A stretch of DNA of 64,000 bases from Paramecium sonneborni (Eukaryota > Ciliophora > Oligohymenophorea > Peniculida > Parameciidae): assembly GCA_905182985.1 (NCBI GenBank), contig CAJJDN010000075.1, positions 132,181 through 196,180 of the forward strand, read 5' to 3'. Positions 23,322 through 36,563 of the stretch are shown here, piece after piece. Each line of letters starts with the position of its first letter. Within the stretch, counting starts at the first letter, position 1. The position numbers and the translations under genes are program-made. The notes below the pieces were generated by a model, which worked only from the letters and a program-made list of their open reading frames with translations, was not told the DNA's origin and searched no databases.

Positions 23322-26305
23322 TCAGACATGTTTATCACATTCACATTGGCATATAAATTTGTTAATATATAACTCTTTAGTTAAATGTTAAGAGTGACAG
23401 TCCTAATAGCATAAACGACATAATGTTTTCTTACAAGTTTTACAACTAAAATAATTGTTTAAATAATTACTTATATTGAATTTAATTTTTATTTCTATCT
23501 CTATTTGGTATTTATTGAGTGCATGTTCCTAATAAATGACAATAACATCGATAATCATGTGAATTAAAAGATTAAATAAATGTATGATTTTTTTTAATTT
23601 CATTCACAATTATTTAACTCTAAGCAATAGAATCAGATCCATATGTCGTTATCTCATTATTACTATTATTAAGATTATTTTCACATTTAGAATGACATTA
23701 TGTTACACATGTGCTACAAATCTAAAATAAATGATTAAGGAAAAAAGAATGAATTTTTGAACATTTGATACAATAATACATTTTACTCAATTTTATTTAT
23801 TTTCCTTAATTACATTTTGTAATACCATAATCTTAAGACTTTTACAAACCATTATTATTATGCATTATTATTGTTAATGTAGTATTTGTTCCATAAAATT
23901 ATAAAGTAAATTAAGATATAAATGGAAACAATTTTTTTAATTCCTTTATTTTTTCTTTTTCAAATATTCTATCAAAGCGTAAGACAATAAATTTTAAAGA
24001 AGTGAGTTATTCAAATTGATTAAAAATTTTCTCTAAAAAATCAAAGGTAATATTATTTCCTACTAAAGATAATTGTAGTCTCTCTAATTTTTTTAATTTC
24101 CCAATATTATTTTTTAATTTTTCTTAAACCATCTTATCATAATTAGTTATATAATCCATAATCAAAACAAGATCTTTTAAACTTAATTTAGAACCTAAAT
24201 ATTCTAAAAATAGACTAACTTCAGTATTTTTTGATTGTAATTTAGTTAAATTGAAATAAAACTTTTTTAAATCAACAGTTCTTAAGGATGCAACTAATAA
24301 TGAAAAAGCTTATTATAAACTGCAATCTTCATAATCTAAACTTAGTTCTTCTAAAGATGATTAATTAAATGACCAGAGTTAAGAAGTTTAAGTGTAATTT
24401 AATTTGATTTTTGGTATCTTAAATTCAAAAGAGATACAATTATATTTACTTAATATCCACATAATTGTTCTATGATCCTATTCAGAAATTTCTGTGGCAA
24501 TAGTCAAACTAACTTTAGGAATGTGTTAGATTTTTGTTAAAAATTAGACAATATTATTGACCTATGGATTTTTATTGTGGATAATAATTTCTAACTATGT
24601 AATGCAAGGAAATTACATATTACTTAAATTATCTGACCATTTTTAACTAGAATTATCATTTGAATCGTCAATAATTTCTAAAATAAGAATTTAAATATCA
24701 TTTTAATTTAATAATATTAATTCAGGTGTTTAATTATTAAGTTTTAAATTTAGAATCTTACATTTATGAGGTAAAACACATTTTGTTTAATGATGATTTT
24801 GATTATTTTAATATAAACTAATATAATTGTGATGCTAATAAAGTACTGCAATTTCATTATAATTACAATAGAGTAAATCATCTAAAGGTTTATGATCTTC
24901 AGGAGCTAACATTTAAATAGATGGCATAGTCTATGAAAAACTTTCAGGATGTGTTCTTTTAGACTCTACAACTGAATGATAAAATTTTGATTATTGCCAT
25001 TACTATCTTTATTATAAATTTTATGAACTATGACTAGGAGATGAAGGTGTTTTAATTGATCTTGTCTTAGTTGATTAAGTTAATTTAAGTGAATTAGCAA
25101 ATGGTGGTTTATTGCTAAATTAATTATCCTTAGCTTAAAAATTAGATGGAGAAGATTATCTTGGAGATTTCGATGCTTATCTCTTTCTATTTGAATCTAC
25201 TAATAAATTTGTAGATGACTTCTATTTCTTTTAATTACTTAAATTAACAGCAATTTATTTTGCTGATTTCTATCTCTCTTATTAATAAAAGTTTGATCCT
25301 GTGTTTCTACCTCTATTTCCTATAATATCAGGAGAAAGATAATCAAATTATGAAATTCCTTTTTTAGGAGATTCAAATGATTCAAATGTATTTCCTTTTG
25401 AAAGTTCAAGTTATTAAGGCTAATTTTCTTTTAATTATTAAAAAAGAGACTTTAACTCTATGAAATCAGGACGATTATTAGGATTGATTTATAACATTTT
25501 CTTTAAAATGGTCAATATTATTTAATCAGATTCAGTAATACGTTAAACATATCTCATATAATCTATTATTATTTCTTCTTCAATTTAAGAATTCACTTTT
25601 TACCTAAAATTCCATTATTATAATGTCACTAAATATAAAAAGCATAAACCTAAAGAATAAACATCACTTTTGAAAGGATTATGCTTAAGTTTCGAGGTTT
25701 CTGCATTCAATAATTCTGGTGCCAAATATGATTTTGTACCTACAACACATATTGTCTAAATTGTTTCAATTTTTGAACTACAACCGACATCACAAGCTTT
25801 TAATTAAAAAGGATCCATTATCAATATATTTTCTAATTTTATATCTCTATGTGCAATGTTCTTTTGTTATAAATACTCAAATATATTTATTAGTTATTCC
25901 AATATTTTATGCAACTCCTCTACCTCTAAATAATGCTTTCTATCCTTTATATATGAATCTAAATTTTGCTTTCCTTTTTCCATTAACAAATATGCAAATT
26001 ATTAACTTTAGGCATATTTATCTGCCGAGATTGTTTCTAATATCATAAAATCTATTAAATTAATAACATATTCTGATGGAGACAATTATTGCATGATTTT
26101 TATTTCATTTTCAATGTTACTTTAATTGATTATGACTTACTTAATACAAGAAATCTCTTACTTTAAGTGCATACATTTTACCATTGACTAAGACACTATA
26201 AACTCTACTGTTACCTTGTCCTAAATGTCCATTATCAACCAAGTTTTTGCGAAAGTCATTTCCTTTAATAAATTTCATCTAACTTAGTTAGACAGTCAGA
26301 TCCAT
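23322..26305 (-). CDS. protein kinase with C-terminal tandem Cys/His (UBR-like) fingers
   Basis: About 978 aa; introns 26140-26161 (22 nt, ends TTAAG) and 23446-23470 (25 nt) leave exactly 979 codons. Residues about 12-275 are a Ser/Thr kinase-like domain: glycine loop GQGNSRVY, ALK lysine, IENEI helix, catalytic HRDIKLEN near 163, CDVGC in place of DFG (Asp kept), APE as LAPELL, and DVYSLG. A long polar linker and a Leu-rich region that may hold degenerate leucine-rich repeats follow. The last 150 residues hold two Cys/His clusters (CIKC...ICSTC...CH...YRCYC and CKTCKKTLCRLCYQDCHSQH...FICQC), which resemble UBR-box or B-box-type zinc folds. The second cluster exists only after splicing the 25-nt intron. 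Substrate and pathway are unknown; a link to ubiquitin or N-degron recognition is inference. Confidence 0.8.
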
Positions 26306-26916
26306 ATCAATTATTAAAATAAAAATAAATCACTTCTTAGAATCAAATCAAATGATATCTTTCATAGATAATTATTCTTATTATTATCATATATATGAAT
26401 TAAGAAATTATCTTATCAGAACTTTATTTAACCTAAGCCTATTTTTTCTTTGCTTTTAATATTTAAAATTATCTAAAAGAAAAAAATTTTTTATATAATT
26501 TTAAGTATTTGTATTTTTTATTTTTCATATGTTTAGCATATTTTTTCTAAATTATTTATTTCCTTAATAATTTATTTAGAAGAGATTGAAAATTTATTTG
26601 CATAAAATCTAATTTATTTTTTCTCAAACATCATTTTATTATGACAAGCAATAAATTAAAAATAATTAATTATGAGATTAAAATCACTTAGATGATTCAA
26701 ATTGATCCAGTTCGTGTTAATTACTTCTAAAAAAGTTGTTGGCAATATGTATATTTAGGGCCTACTTATATATATATATTAGTATCTTATATTTATAGGT
26801 TAATCTAATATATAAGAATATTGTTTAAAATTAGAATTGAAAAGTTTTTAATTAAATATTTTTAATGGTATCTTTATATAGAAAAGAGAGTTATTAATAT
26901 TATTTATAAATATTAA
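26306..26916. other. divergent intergenic spacer
   Basis: About 610 bp of very AT-rich DNA, with TA runs near 26768-26780, between the kinase gene (minus) and the small gene at 26917. No open frame of interest; presumably both promoters. Confidence 0.5.
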
Positions 26917-27333
26917 ATGTCTGGTGAAATAATTCCATTAAAATTAGTAGTTAACACAATAGATGAAGCATCTATTGGATTTGTTTATCAAAAGTCTGAT
27001 TCAGAGGATAAAAAATAATGGATTTACAAAATTTTTCTGGAAAATATTTATACAATGGAAAAAGTAACTCGTGAAGGTGCTGAATAGAGGATTCTTGAAG
27101 ATCATTAAATTTTATAGAAAGGGGGGAATTTGTTAAAAGAGAAAGTAAAATACTATTTAATAGAAATAGTTAGGTGAAGCAATAAATGAAATAATTAAGA
27201 AAAGAAATAAGATAAGAAGTATAATAAATTAATTATTTTAGATAAAGAAAAATCTAAGAAAAAGGTTGAATCTGATAGTCTTGCAGATATGGAAGGTGTG
27301 GCTGCAAAAATACCATCTACAAAAAGTAAATGA
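26917..27333 (+). CDS. small hypothetical basic protein
   Basis: About 122 aa from three exons; introns 27145-27169 (25 nt) and 27219-27241 (23 nt), both GTA...TAG, give exactly 123 codons. The N-terminal half alternates hydrophobic and charged residues (MSGEIIPLKLVVNTIDEAS, then an aromatic WIYKIFLENIYTMEK segment) like a small alpha/beta domain. The C-terminal third is Lys-rich (KKRNKIRNKEKSKKK) and ends with an STKSK tail. No signal peptide or TM helix. Not recognised. It lies 205 bp upstream of the pseudokinase gene on the same strand. Confidence 0.72.
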
Positions 27334-27537
27334 ATAATTTAACTAAATATTTTTAAAACAAAAGAAATACAATAATAATTTGTATAAATTTAAAGCCTAA
27401 TTTTTTATATCAATTTGATAAATATATCTTTATATTATTATAGATATAAAATTTTTTTACTTAATTCTAAGACAGATTATTATATTATTTTGAAGAGAGT
27501 ATTTTAATAAATAAATTTATATTAATTATAAGATAAA

Positions 27538-28673
27538 ATGGGTTGCTTATTAAATGTATTTTCTCGTTAATAATTGGATAAGAAAAAAATCGCATTGCTT
27601 TAAAAGTTGTTCTTATTATTATAATAAAAGCGTAGATGAAGTTGATGAAATTAGAGAGAGAATTACAAGTTATAGTATTTAAAATTAGTACATAAATTAA
27701 GAAAAAATTATAGATGAGAAACCTTATAGAGATTTTACAAAAGTAATAAATCATTTAGATACTAAAGATTAAATTTTTGACTGCAAATGAACACAATAAG
27801 ATATATTTAGTTTAAAATTAGAAAGATAATGAATATTACATATTGAAATCAATTAATAAGTAATAATTAGAGTACTCAGGGATGTAAGAATAGCTTTAAA
27901 ATGAACTTAAATTTTAAAAAGAAATAAAGGGAGAATTTATCTAAAAATACTATTAGGATTTTATGACAAAAAAGAAATGTTATATGATTTTAGAAAATGT
28001 TTAAGGTGGAAGTTTATAATAATTAATGTAAAGAAAGTAAATGAGTGAAATGGAAATTCGATTTTATATAGCAGAAATATTGATTGCTTTATAGGATCTT
28101 CACAATAATAATATCATTTATAGAAATTTGAGTCCTAATAATGTTTTAATTGATAATTAAGGTCACATAAGATTATCTGATTTTTCATTATGTCATTTTG
28201 GGATTGAATGCAATTCTCTTAATGGGAATATTTATTACTAAGCTCCAGAAGTGAATTAAATAAATAATTAAAATTAATTATCAGATTATTGGAGTTTAGG
28301 TGCATTGATGTATGAAATGTTTTTTGGATATCCTCCATATTTTCATCCAAATATAAAGATTTATAAGAAAAATAAGAGAGATTAAATGCTTATTATTCCT
28401 AATTAAATTTCTGAATCTAGTCAATAATTACTTAGATAATTATTAAATAATGAAGTATATTATGGATTATAATTATATAAGATATAACAAAGAATACAAA
28501 ATGAATCCATAAAAAAGGTATAATATCATCCATTTTTTGATGGTTTGGATTGGTAATTAACAAAAACAAAATAATTATAGAGTCCATTTATTCCAGAACT
28601 CAGATCAAAATCAGATATAAATTATTATTTATAAGAATAAAAATATTTAAAAAAAGTGGAGTAATAAATATAA
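27538..28673 (+). CDS. AGC-like pseudokinase, probably N-myristoylated
   Basis: About 361 aa; two 25-nt introns (27606-27630 and 27743-27767, both ending AAG) give 362 codons. It begins MGCLLNVF, a good Gly2 myristoylation and Cys3 palmitoylation context. The body is kinase-shaped: a DFTKIKFL strand, the glycine loop replaced by TANEHNKIYLV, lysine kept in YYILKSINK, GGSLQQLM hinge region, YRNLSPNNVLI in place of HRDxKPEN (catalytic Asp to Asn), SDFSL in place of DFG, QAPE, and DYWSLGALMYEM. Loss of the glycine loop and catalytic Asp suggests an inactive, membrane-anchored scaffold (inference). The first intron begins GTTG, less common than GTA. Confidence 0.8.
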
Positions 28674-28712
28674 TGAGATAAAAAAAAGGTTAATTTATTT
28701 ATATTAATATAA

Positions 28713-30557
28713 TCATTTTCTCTAAATAACATATTCTAATGATACTATTCTTACTCTTTTATCCCAACTACCTGTAATAATTAATTCTCTATATTGATTA
28801 ACAGCAATACAACTAATTTATTCAGTATGAACTTTAATACTTTTTAAAAGAGTAGGTTAATCTTTAATTTCCCAGACTCTTAAAGTTTTATCAATTCCTG
28901 CACTAAATAAATATTTATTAAATCCTAAACTCGTTATAGTTTCATTATGTGCTTATAATTTATGAGCCTTAAATCCACCTCTCAAATTCCAAATAATAAT
29001 AATTCTATCGGCACCTCCACTAGCTAACATTTAATTAGGTAATTCTTTTAAACAATAAACATCATCTCCATGAGCAAGTTCATATTTTAGTTATCCTTTA
29101 AATGCACTCCAAATCTTAATAAAACAATCTCCTCCAGATGCAAAATTATCATCATCTAATTATATTATTGTTCTAACTATCTTCTTATGAGCATCTTCTA
29201 TTGTATAAAAACATTTATCTCTATTCCATATCTTTATTCTATAATCACCTCCTCCTGAACATAGATATTAAAACTTTCTTAAATAACATAAACTTTTAAC
29301 TATATCAAGATGGCCTACTAAAGTAAATTCTAATGTCATATATTAAACATTCCATATATGAATCAATCTATCATTACCTCCTGATACTAATTTCTCAGCT
29401 ATATCTTAATTAAAATCATCACTTATTCCACATAAACACCATATTTCACCTTTATGAGCATCTATTGTACCTAAACACATTTATGAATCTATATCCCAAA
29501 ATTTTAATACTCCTTCTCCTCCGGCAGATGCAATTTAATTTAAATTTAATACACAAACTGCTGTCACTATATCTAAATGTCCTTATATTATTGTATTCAA
29601 ATGTTTCTATTGACTTATAAATATTTCAAATGGAAGACCATTTAATTATGGACTTTCTTTTGGAACTGTTCTTTATTTAAATTAATTATTACTTTGGTAC
29701 AAAATCACTACTTTAAGGAACTTTATACTCTTTCCCTAATAACTCTTAATGTAAATATGGTTGAATAGATGACTTATAAAAATCTAAATTCTTTTATTAA
29801 TTTTTTAAATTGACCTTAAATATAGTCAATGAATCATATTCTGGTTCATCCATCACTACAGGTTTTTTTTCAGTATTTAAAATATTACTTACAACAAATG
29901 CTCTCTCAATTGCAACTTATATTGCTTTCTCAAAATTTTAATTCACTAATATATCACTACTTATGCTTGATCTACTTAACTCTTCTGCTTATTTTGTAAG
30001 AGTAGGTACTATTATCTGTAATAATTTTTCTTATAATTCTAATAAGAAATCAAATTTTCTTGAATCATCAACTTCTCCATTTAAAATGGAATTCAATTTA
30101 TTAATATGTTCTTCACAATTTTGAGTAACTTCTGCAATTTTAGTATGTTTTTCATTATAAAATTATTCAATTTAAAGAATAACAGTTTTAATAAAAGCTA
30201 ATAATAATTTATTACATTATACAATCTAATTCATCAGTAAAATAATTAACAATATGTTTTTATAATCTCTTGCATTCTGATTTTCTAATTTCTCTAGTTT
30301 GTATTAAATGATTTTACAACATTGTCATTCTTTATCTAACAATACTTAAATCCTCTTAAATTAAAATAAATAAGATTACTAGCAATAGTTTTTGGTACAG
30401 AATAACTAGAGGGATCAAAATCTCTTAATGGTAAAATAGCAGCTAAATGATTTTTTGGATGAGTGACTATACAATCAGAACATAATGTTTTATGCTAACA
30501 TCCTTTTGTAGTACATACCATAGTGGACATCTTTCCATGATTAAAGCAACGAATCAT
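28713..30557 (-). CDS. B-box-like / coiled-coil / WD40 protein
   Basis: About 590 aa; introns 30355-30379 (25 nt), 30198-30222 (25 nt) and 29671-29692 (22 nt) leave exactly 591 codons. The N-terminus has a Cys/His pattern like a B-box (CFNHGK...CTTKGCQHKTLCSDC...H). Residues about 60-200 are helical and charged (coiled coil), like the RBCC part of TRIM proteins but without a RING. The C-terminal half contains about seven WD repeats, with GH...WD/WN/WS units such as LVSGGNDRLIHIWN, YLCSGGGDYRIKIWN, NFASGGDCFIKIWS and LFSAGIDKTLRVWE, forming a beta-propeller. Likely an adaptor or scaffold; partner unknown. The start is 32 bp from the divergent start of the PAS-like membrane protein. Confidence 0.85.
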
Positions 30558-30589
30558 TATAATTATAATAATAATATAGTAATTAAGAA

Positions 30590-33500
30590 ATGAGTAAGTA
30601 TAGTATAATAAATATTAGGGGTTCATTTACAGGGAAGTTTATGTACAAATTACAATAATTAATGGGTTTATATTTAGACTTAATGACAACAGCACCAAAG
30701 GTTGAATTGACAGAAAATTTATTTAGAGCTACCATAATATTTTAATTTATGTTCCGTCTTCATTATTTACTACCAGTAGATGGATGGGGAGTATGGTAAT
30801 ATGATGATTTTAAAATCAAAGTTCCATAATAGATTTTATCAACCATATTTTCACAAAATGCAATTTTACTTAAAGTAATTCTTATCATTATGAATGGTGC
30901 TTGTTTATTGATGAGTTTCATGCGAATTAAATTAATGTACTATTATAATAATGTAACTTGGCATATCTTTTTTATGCCTTAAGTTTCAATTCTCATAGAT
31001 TTTGATTCAAGTCCAACTCTTTCAACTATTGCTATATTTTTATTGCTACTTTAATCTTTTATTAATTTATACTTTAACAGAGCAACCAAATTCTTACATA
31101 ATAATCCATTTATCAGAAAGTATACTAATCTTACTCTTGTTTCTATAGCTGTAGATACTCTTTGTTACATGAATTTTCAATTTTACTTGATTAGATTAAT
31201 ACTACTGCATTTTTCAACCATTGTTTAAATTGTTGATGTCTATTCTTTTCATCCATACAAACCTAAACTTAATTCATTTGTATTTTAAAGTTCCATATTA
31301 CAATATACTCTTATTATCATAACAACAATATCAATCATTCAATAATCAGAAAATAATTTATTTTATTCATATTTTCTACTTGGAACATTATCTGTAGCAT
31401 TATCTTAGATTATAATAGAATAATCTTCTATAAAATAGACATTTGATTAATATTTTGTTTTAGTTCAATGCCAATCATTGTATCTAGCTTCTAATTTTAA
31501 AAAAGCTATTTCAATTAGCTAACATAAATAAAATTGTAAATTTAAACATGAAAGTAATGTTGCTGATACTATTATTTGTGTTTTAGAAAATTCAATCATT
31601 AAAAATAAATAAAACAAATTCGATTATGAAATTTTAGAATTAGCTTTAATTAATTTTTTATCCTTATAAAAAGCAGCATTAACAGCTTTTTGTAGATTGA
31701 AATTGTATTATAATGCAATAGATGACCATACAATATATTTTCAAATTTGTTTTCCAAATATAGATAAAAAATTATGGAAAAGAGTTAGAGATGTTCAGAA
31801 TAGAATTACGAAACAAATCAGATCAACCCAATATTATGATGAAAGGGAATTAAAAACAAAAGATATTTATGTAGCTTGTTTGATGAAGGATTAATTTTAT
31901 CCAAAAATAGTAGAAGTCTTAAATAGAAAGCTTGAATATTGGAATTAATTATTATCAGATCTTGCTAATTATGAAAGACTCTTTGAACATACAATAAAAT
32001 GTAGTTAAGTAGTCCATAATTTTAATATATTTTTAACAAATCTATTTTCCTAAGATTTGGATGAAATATAAAATATTAAAACTGTGATAGAATTAAAAAT
32101 GTTAGAAATATATTTTTGTGTTGTTAGAAATGACTAGATATAGGCTACAAAAATGTAAAAACTAATAATAGAAATGTTGAGATAGGAAACTCAACAAGAT
32201 GGTAAACTCTTAAATTGTAGTATTCTTGAAAACAAAGTTGTTCTATTGTACACAAGTATTGTTAAAGCTTAAGGATTCATAATAAAGACTAATAGTGATT
32301 AATTAGCAAAGTTTTGGGGATATGAAAGTGAATTAGATTTCCATGATATTAAACATATCAATTAATTGATGCCAAATTTCTGTGCATCTGTTCATGATTA
32401 ATATATAGAGAGATTCTAAACTATAGGTCATAGTATCCTTTTTGGAAAATGTAGAACTATCTTTCTCAAAGATAAATATGATTTACTCATTCCAGCCAGC
32501 ATTACTATAGATAATTTCTTTATCAGTTATGATGATTATGTTATTACAGCTGCTTTTGCTAAAAATAAAGAGACTTCTTTATACATTCTATTTGATTGTA
32601 AAGGTAAAATACTAGGAGTCACTTAATTGATGTATAAAGTATTTCATACTATTGATTCAACAGTAACGCCAGAATTATTGAATACTGGATATATCTTTCA
32701 AATTATTCCCAATATCTTCTATTTAGTTAACAATCATACTAATGCTGAGTTTGATAATATTCTTTATGAAGAAAGAATTCATTTAATTATTGGAAATCCA
32801 ATTAGATTATAATTTGAAAAACCTATCAATTTGTCTAGACATAAAGCATATTATGATGATTTATGGACTCTTTATGATGATACTAAAAATCATAAAACTG
32901 AAATGTTTCTCCAAGATTATTAAGATTCTTGTAAACAATTTATAGATCATTAATTGAAAACAGTGAATTTCGAAATTATATGTTAACTACATTATTAAAT
33001 AATAGGACATTATAAAACTATGCCTATGTTTACTTTAGAAATTTTAGACATAATTAAAGCAGATTTATAATCTAGTCTAACTTATTCATCAGAGATTGAA
33101 ATAAAAACTAATGATTTATTTGAGCCAGATCCAGTTGATTTAAGTTCAATTCAAGAAGAGAGTTTTTAGAAAGTTAAATAAAATGATTTACCATAAATAG
33201 TTAATGTACTTTAATAGATACCTGAAATATCTTTTATTCAAAAAAGATTTGAATAATAAATACATGAATAGACTCCAAGAAACAATAAATAAAAATAATT
33301 TATGTAACCTCAATCTTAAAAGGCTACATTCTAAGTGATCAAATAAAAGAGTTTAAATGATGATCTAAAAAGTATAGAGGAAGAAATGAAAAAAATGAAA
33401 GCTAATAAAAGATATAGCTAAAAATAGATTATATTGAATTAAAAATAAAAAGAAGAACACAAAAGTTCTGAAAAATTAACTAAAAGAAAGAATATAATTG

Positions 33501-35428
33501 ATTAAATATAAGAAAAACGTAAATAAGATATCAATGAAATGGATGCAGTAAATTCTGTTAATTCTATAGCATCTAATTTGATAAATTACAAATAAGATCT
33601 TATAAAGAGTGTTTACAAATCAAATAAAATTCCATACTCACTTAAAATGATAATACTTTTTGATTTGATGATTATAACAGCTTTAATGATATTCAACATT
33701 TTTCCAATTATTACAATTCATAACAATAATGTTCATGCTATTTAATAGATTGATGCTATAATGGCTCCTTATTTATATAACTCTTACTATTGTTAATTAT
33801 ATGTTCATAATATGATTTTTGAATTATAAAAACTTTAGATTGTTAATTATAGTAAGGATTTGATTCATGATATAGAAGCTATGAATTAAAATAATACACT
33901 TCTTTAGGATTTAAGTAAATATTACCCAGTCTTTTTAGAAATAGAAAAACTAACTTATTTTCCTAAATTAAATATTCATTTCATAAATACAGAGGATTAA
34001 TTGAATGTGTCATTCACATATATGTACAGCGTCTTAATTGAAAAACTATAATATTTTACATAAAAAGGTTAAGATTTTGCTAAATATTAGATGAATGAAT
34101 CTGAGATTATCTCTTCCTTATATTTATATGCAAATTTATAAGAAAGTATATCATTATATTCAGATTTGGTAGAATTAATAGTGTTAACATTTTTTGAAGA
34201 TATGGTTTATGATGAAAATAACTTCCTTAAATATCTTTTGGTAGCTATCTTTATAACTATCTTTTTATTCTGGATATAGATCATATATTTTCATTAAATA
34301 TTTAATTATTTTAAGAAGATAATCTATCTAAATTGTAGACTATTAGAAAAGGATGTTCATTTAATAGTTTAGAGATTATAATTAATAAAGGAAATATTAA
34401 TAGAACATACAGTTACGAATTGGAAGAAGGCTGATTATGTTCATTTGATGTTTTAATAGATAAAATCTGATCAAATTCAAATGTAATCTAAAATTAATAA
34501 ACATACCCTACTTTGTTCAAGAATTGCTTAAAGTAAGTTTTCATTACTAGGAATCCTTGGTATGATTATATCAACTTAATTACTGATTATAAGTTTCTGT
34601 GTAGGAGGATACTTTTTTAATGAGATTTAATAAATAGAATTAACTCCTTAATATGAGTTGATGTCATAATTCTTTTAATTTTCTGTAACTATGGATTCCA
34701 TGGTCACATAATCTATACGTGTTAAATGTTAGAGACTTTATATGTAAAATAATAAAATCAATGAATCTATCACAGTTTAGAAAAGTTTGGTTGATTAAAA
34801 ACTTATATCTATTAGAACCACTAATTTAACCTTTTATTCTATTTTATTTTAAGATTTTGTTAAATCAGAGGAATTAATACTTAAAGGATTGGTAAATGAT
34901 GACTCAGTTGATCGATAAAATAATTCAACATTGTATCAACTCTTCTTTAATGATATTTGCTCTTTAGTTTGTCCAAATTCTACTAATGAAAAAGATCAAA
35001 ATAAATACTATGTTAATGAAGGTATATCAGGAGTATATTCTGGTCTAAGTAAATTTATTAAAAGTACATTTAATTATGAATTAGAAAATCTAAAATAAGA
35101 TCCTGATATCAAGGCTTAAATTAATCTAGTAAACTCTCATGAATTTATAGTATTATTTTCAAGACATTTTTTAAATACAAAAAAAGCTTTTTTAAAATTT
35201 TAAGAAGAAATTCTGCACAAAACTTATTAGGTTATTTAAAAAAATGATAGTGAAATCTAAGCATATTTTTCATGTGCATTATTACTTGAAATAATAATTG
35301 CAGGATGTACTTTTATATTTTGTATCAAAATAAAACAAGATCAAATATAACTAATGAGATTGTCTTTATGCAGTATTCCCATAGATTTATTAGATCAGCA
35401 ATCAATAAGTATCTTAAAAACATTATGA
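30590..35428 (+). CDS. giant multi-pass membrane protein with PAS-like region, third copy
   Basis: 1612 aa in one uninterrupted frame of 1613 codons, with no intron found. The same architecture as 1517-6500 and 6529-11476: N-terminal cluster of about nine hydrophobic segments (residues about 40-300), a helical region, a PAS-like segment near 575-650 containing KHINQLMPNFCASVHDQYIE and then IPASITIDNFF. A charged coiled-coil linker follows around 930-1000, then TM helices near 1019-1043, 1213-1233, 1319-1342 and 1563-1581. The LMPxF...H core matches the classical PAS-type motif of this ciliate family more closely than in the other two copies. The C-terminus ends soon after the last TM helix. 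Expected at the plasma membrane or cilia; signal sensed unknown. Confidence 0.87.
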
Positions 35429-35974
35429 ATAATATATTTATTTTAATATGATTCTATAAAAAAAATCAATAATAATATCTTAACTTTTTTATTTTATCCT
35501 TTCAAGATATTGATAATTAATGATAAAATGTTTATTAAATGTTATGTTTTAACAATTACAGTATATAAAAATAATTGATCAATTCAAACAGAAATCCACT
35601 CTAACTTAAGATAAATTATCAATTCATTTATAATGTAGAATTTTTACATTATAAAACATATAAAAAGTTTCAACATCTATAAAAATTATAAAATATATTT
35701 CAAATTACACTTAAACCTAAATTCAAGTTTATTTTTGAACTGAAATTAAATAAAAAAATGCCTAAAATTATAAATATCAGTCCTTTGAGTATAAAAATGG
35801 AATATAAATGTAGATTAATGATATATTTTATATGAGAAAGCTTATAATGACATTCTTAGATATCATTATAGTATATTTAATTACATTTGTTGGATGAATG
35901 TTTAATTATAATTATATTATTATTTTATTCTTTAAATATTATATATATACTATAAGAGTGATTATTTTATATGA
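35429..35974. other. intergenic, no gene seen
   Basis: About 545 bp between two convergent genes. The sequence is AT-rich with no open frame resembling the neighbouring proteins; it is unusually long for a convergent spacer here, so it may hold decayed sequence. Confidence 0.5.
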
Positions 35975-36563
35975 TCAATAAGATTTCTTTAACTTCATTA
36001 CTTTCGCTGCTTTTATTGTAAAACCTATCGTAACCACTATCATTAATCCAATAGTTAATATAGAAAAAATTATAATTTTGCTTGAGATTACATTCATTTT
36101 TTCATTCCTATTGGTCTACAACTACACTAAATCTAATTGAGCAGACTAATAGTTTATTTTAAGCATATACTTTTAAGTGTTGCAAAGTATTATTGTATTA
36201 TTTCACTTATTTCTCAACTTCCTTCAAATCTTCCATAGATGCTAATTCTGCTTGAATTCCTTGTTCATAGAAAAATTAAATGTTCATTTAATAATGTGCA
36301 AGGTTATGAATACAAATTTGAATCTGGGTTGTTTCATTAAAAAGTTGAGTAAACTTTTGTGTTAATTCATGATACGTGTACAACAATTGCTTATTCACAC
36401 CTGTATCTGTAATTTTTAGACTATAATCAGCTGACTCACCTTCTACAAATCCTTGAATCATTTCCTTCTCTTATAATCTATCTCCAAAACATCTTATTTA
36501 TCTAGCTGGTAACTTGAATCTTAAATCTACAGCATTTGCTAAGCAAATTAGAAAAAATAACAT
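35975..36563 (-). CDS. p24/EMP24-family cargo receptor (GOLD domain)
   Basis: 187 aa; one 25-nt intron (36146-36170, GTATAT...CTATTAG) leaves exactly 188 codons. Signal peptide MLFFLICLANA, then a GOLD-like beta region with two Cys (RCFGDR and QICIHN), a coiled-coil helix (QAELASMEDLKEVEKQVKQY), and one TM helix near residues 155-177 (IIIFSILTIGLMIVVTIGF). The cytoplasmic tail is short and Lys-rich (KVMKLKKSY). Length and order match p24 (TMED) proteins that select cargo in COPI/COPII vesicles between ER and Golgi. The tail dilysine is not at the canonical -3/-4 position. An in-frame upstream ATG exists, but the signal peptide supports the start used. Confidence 0.85.

Noticed and set aside
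25560..25640. A GTGAC-starting intron in the kinase gene
   Set aside because: It came from miscounting a run of T; the frame is continuous without it (DVYSLGLCFLYLVTL).
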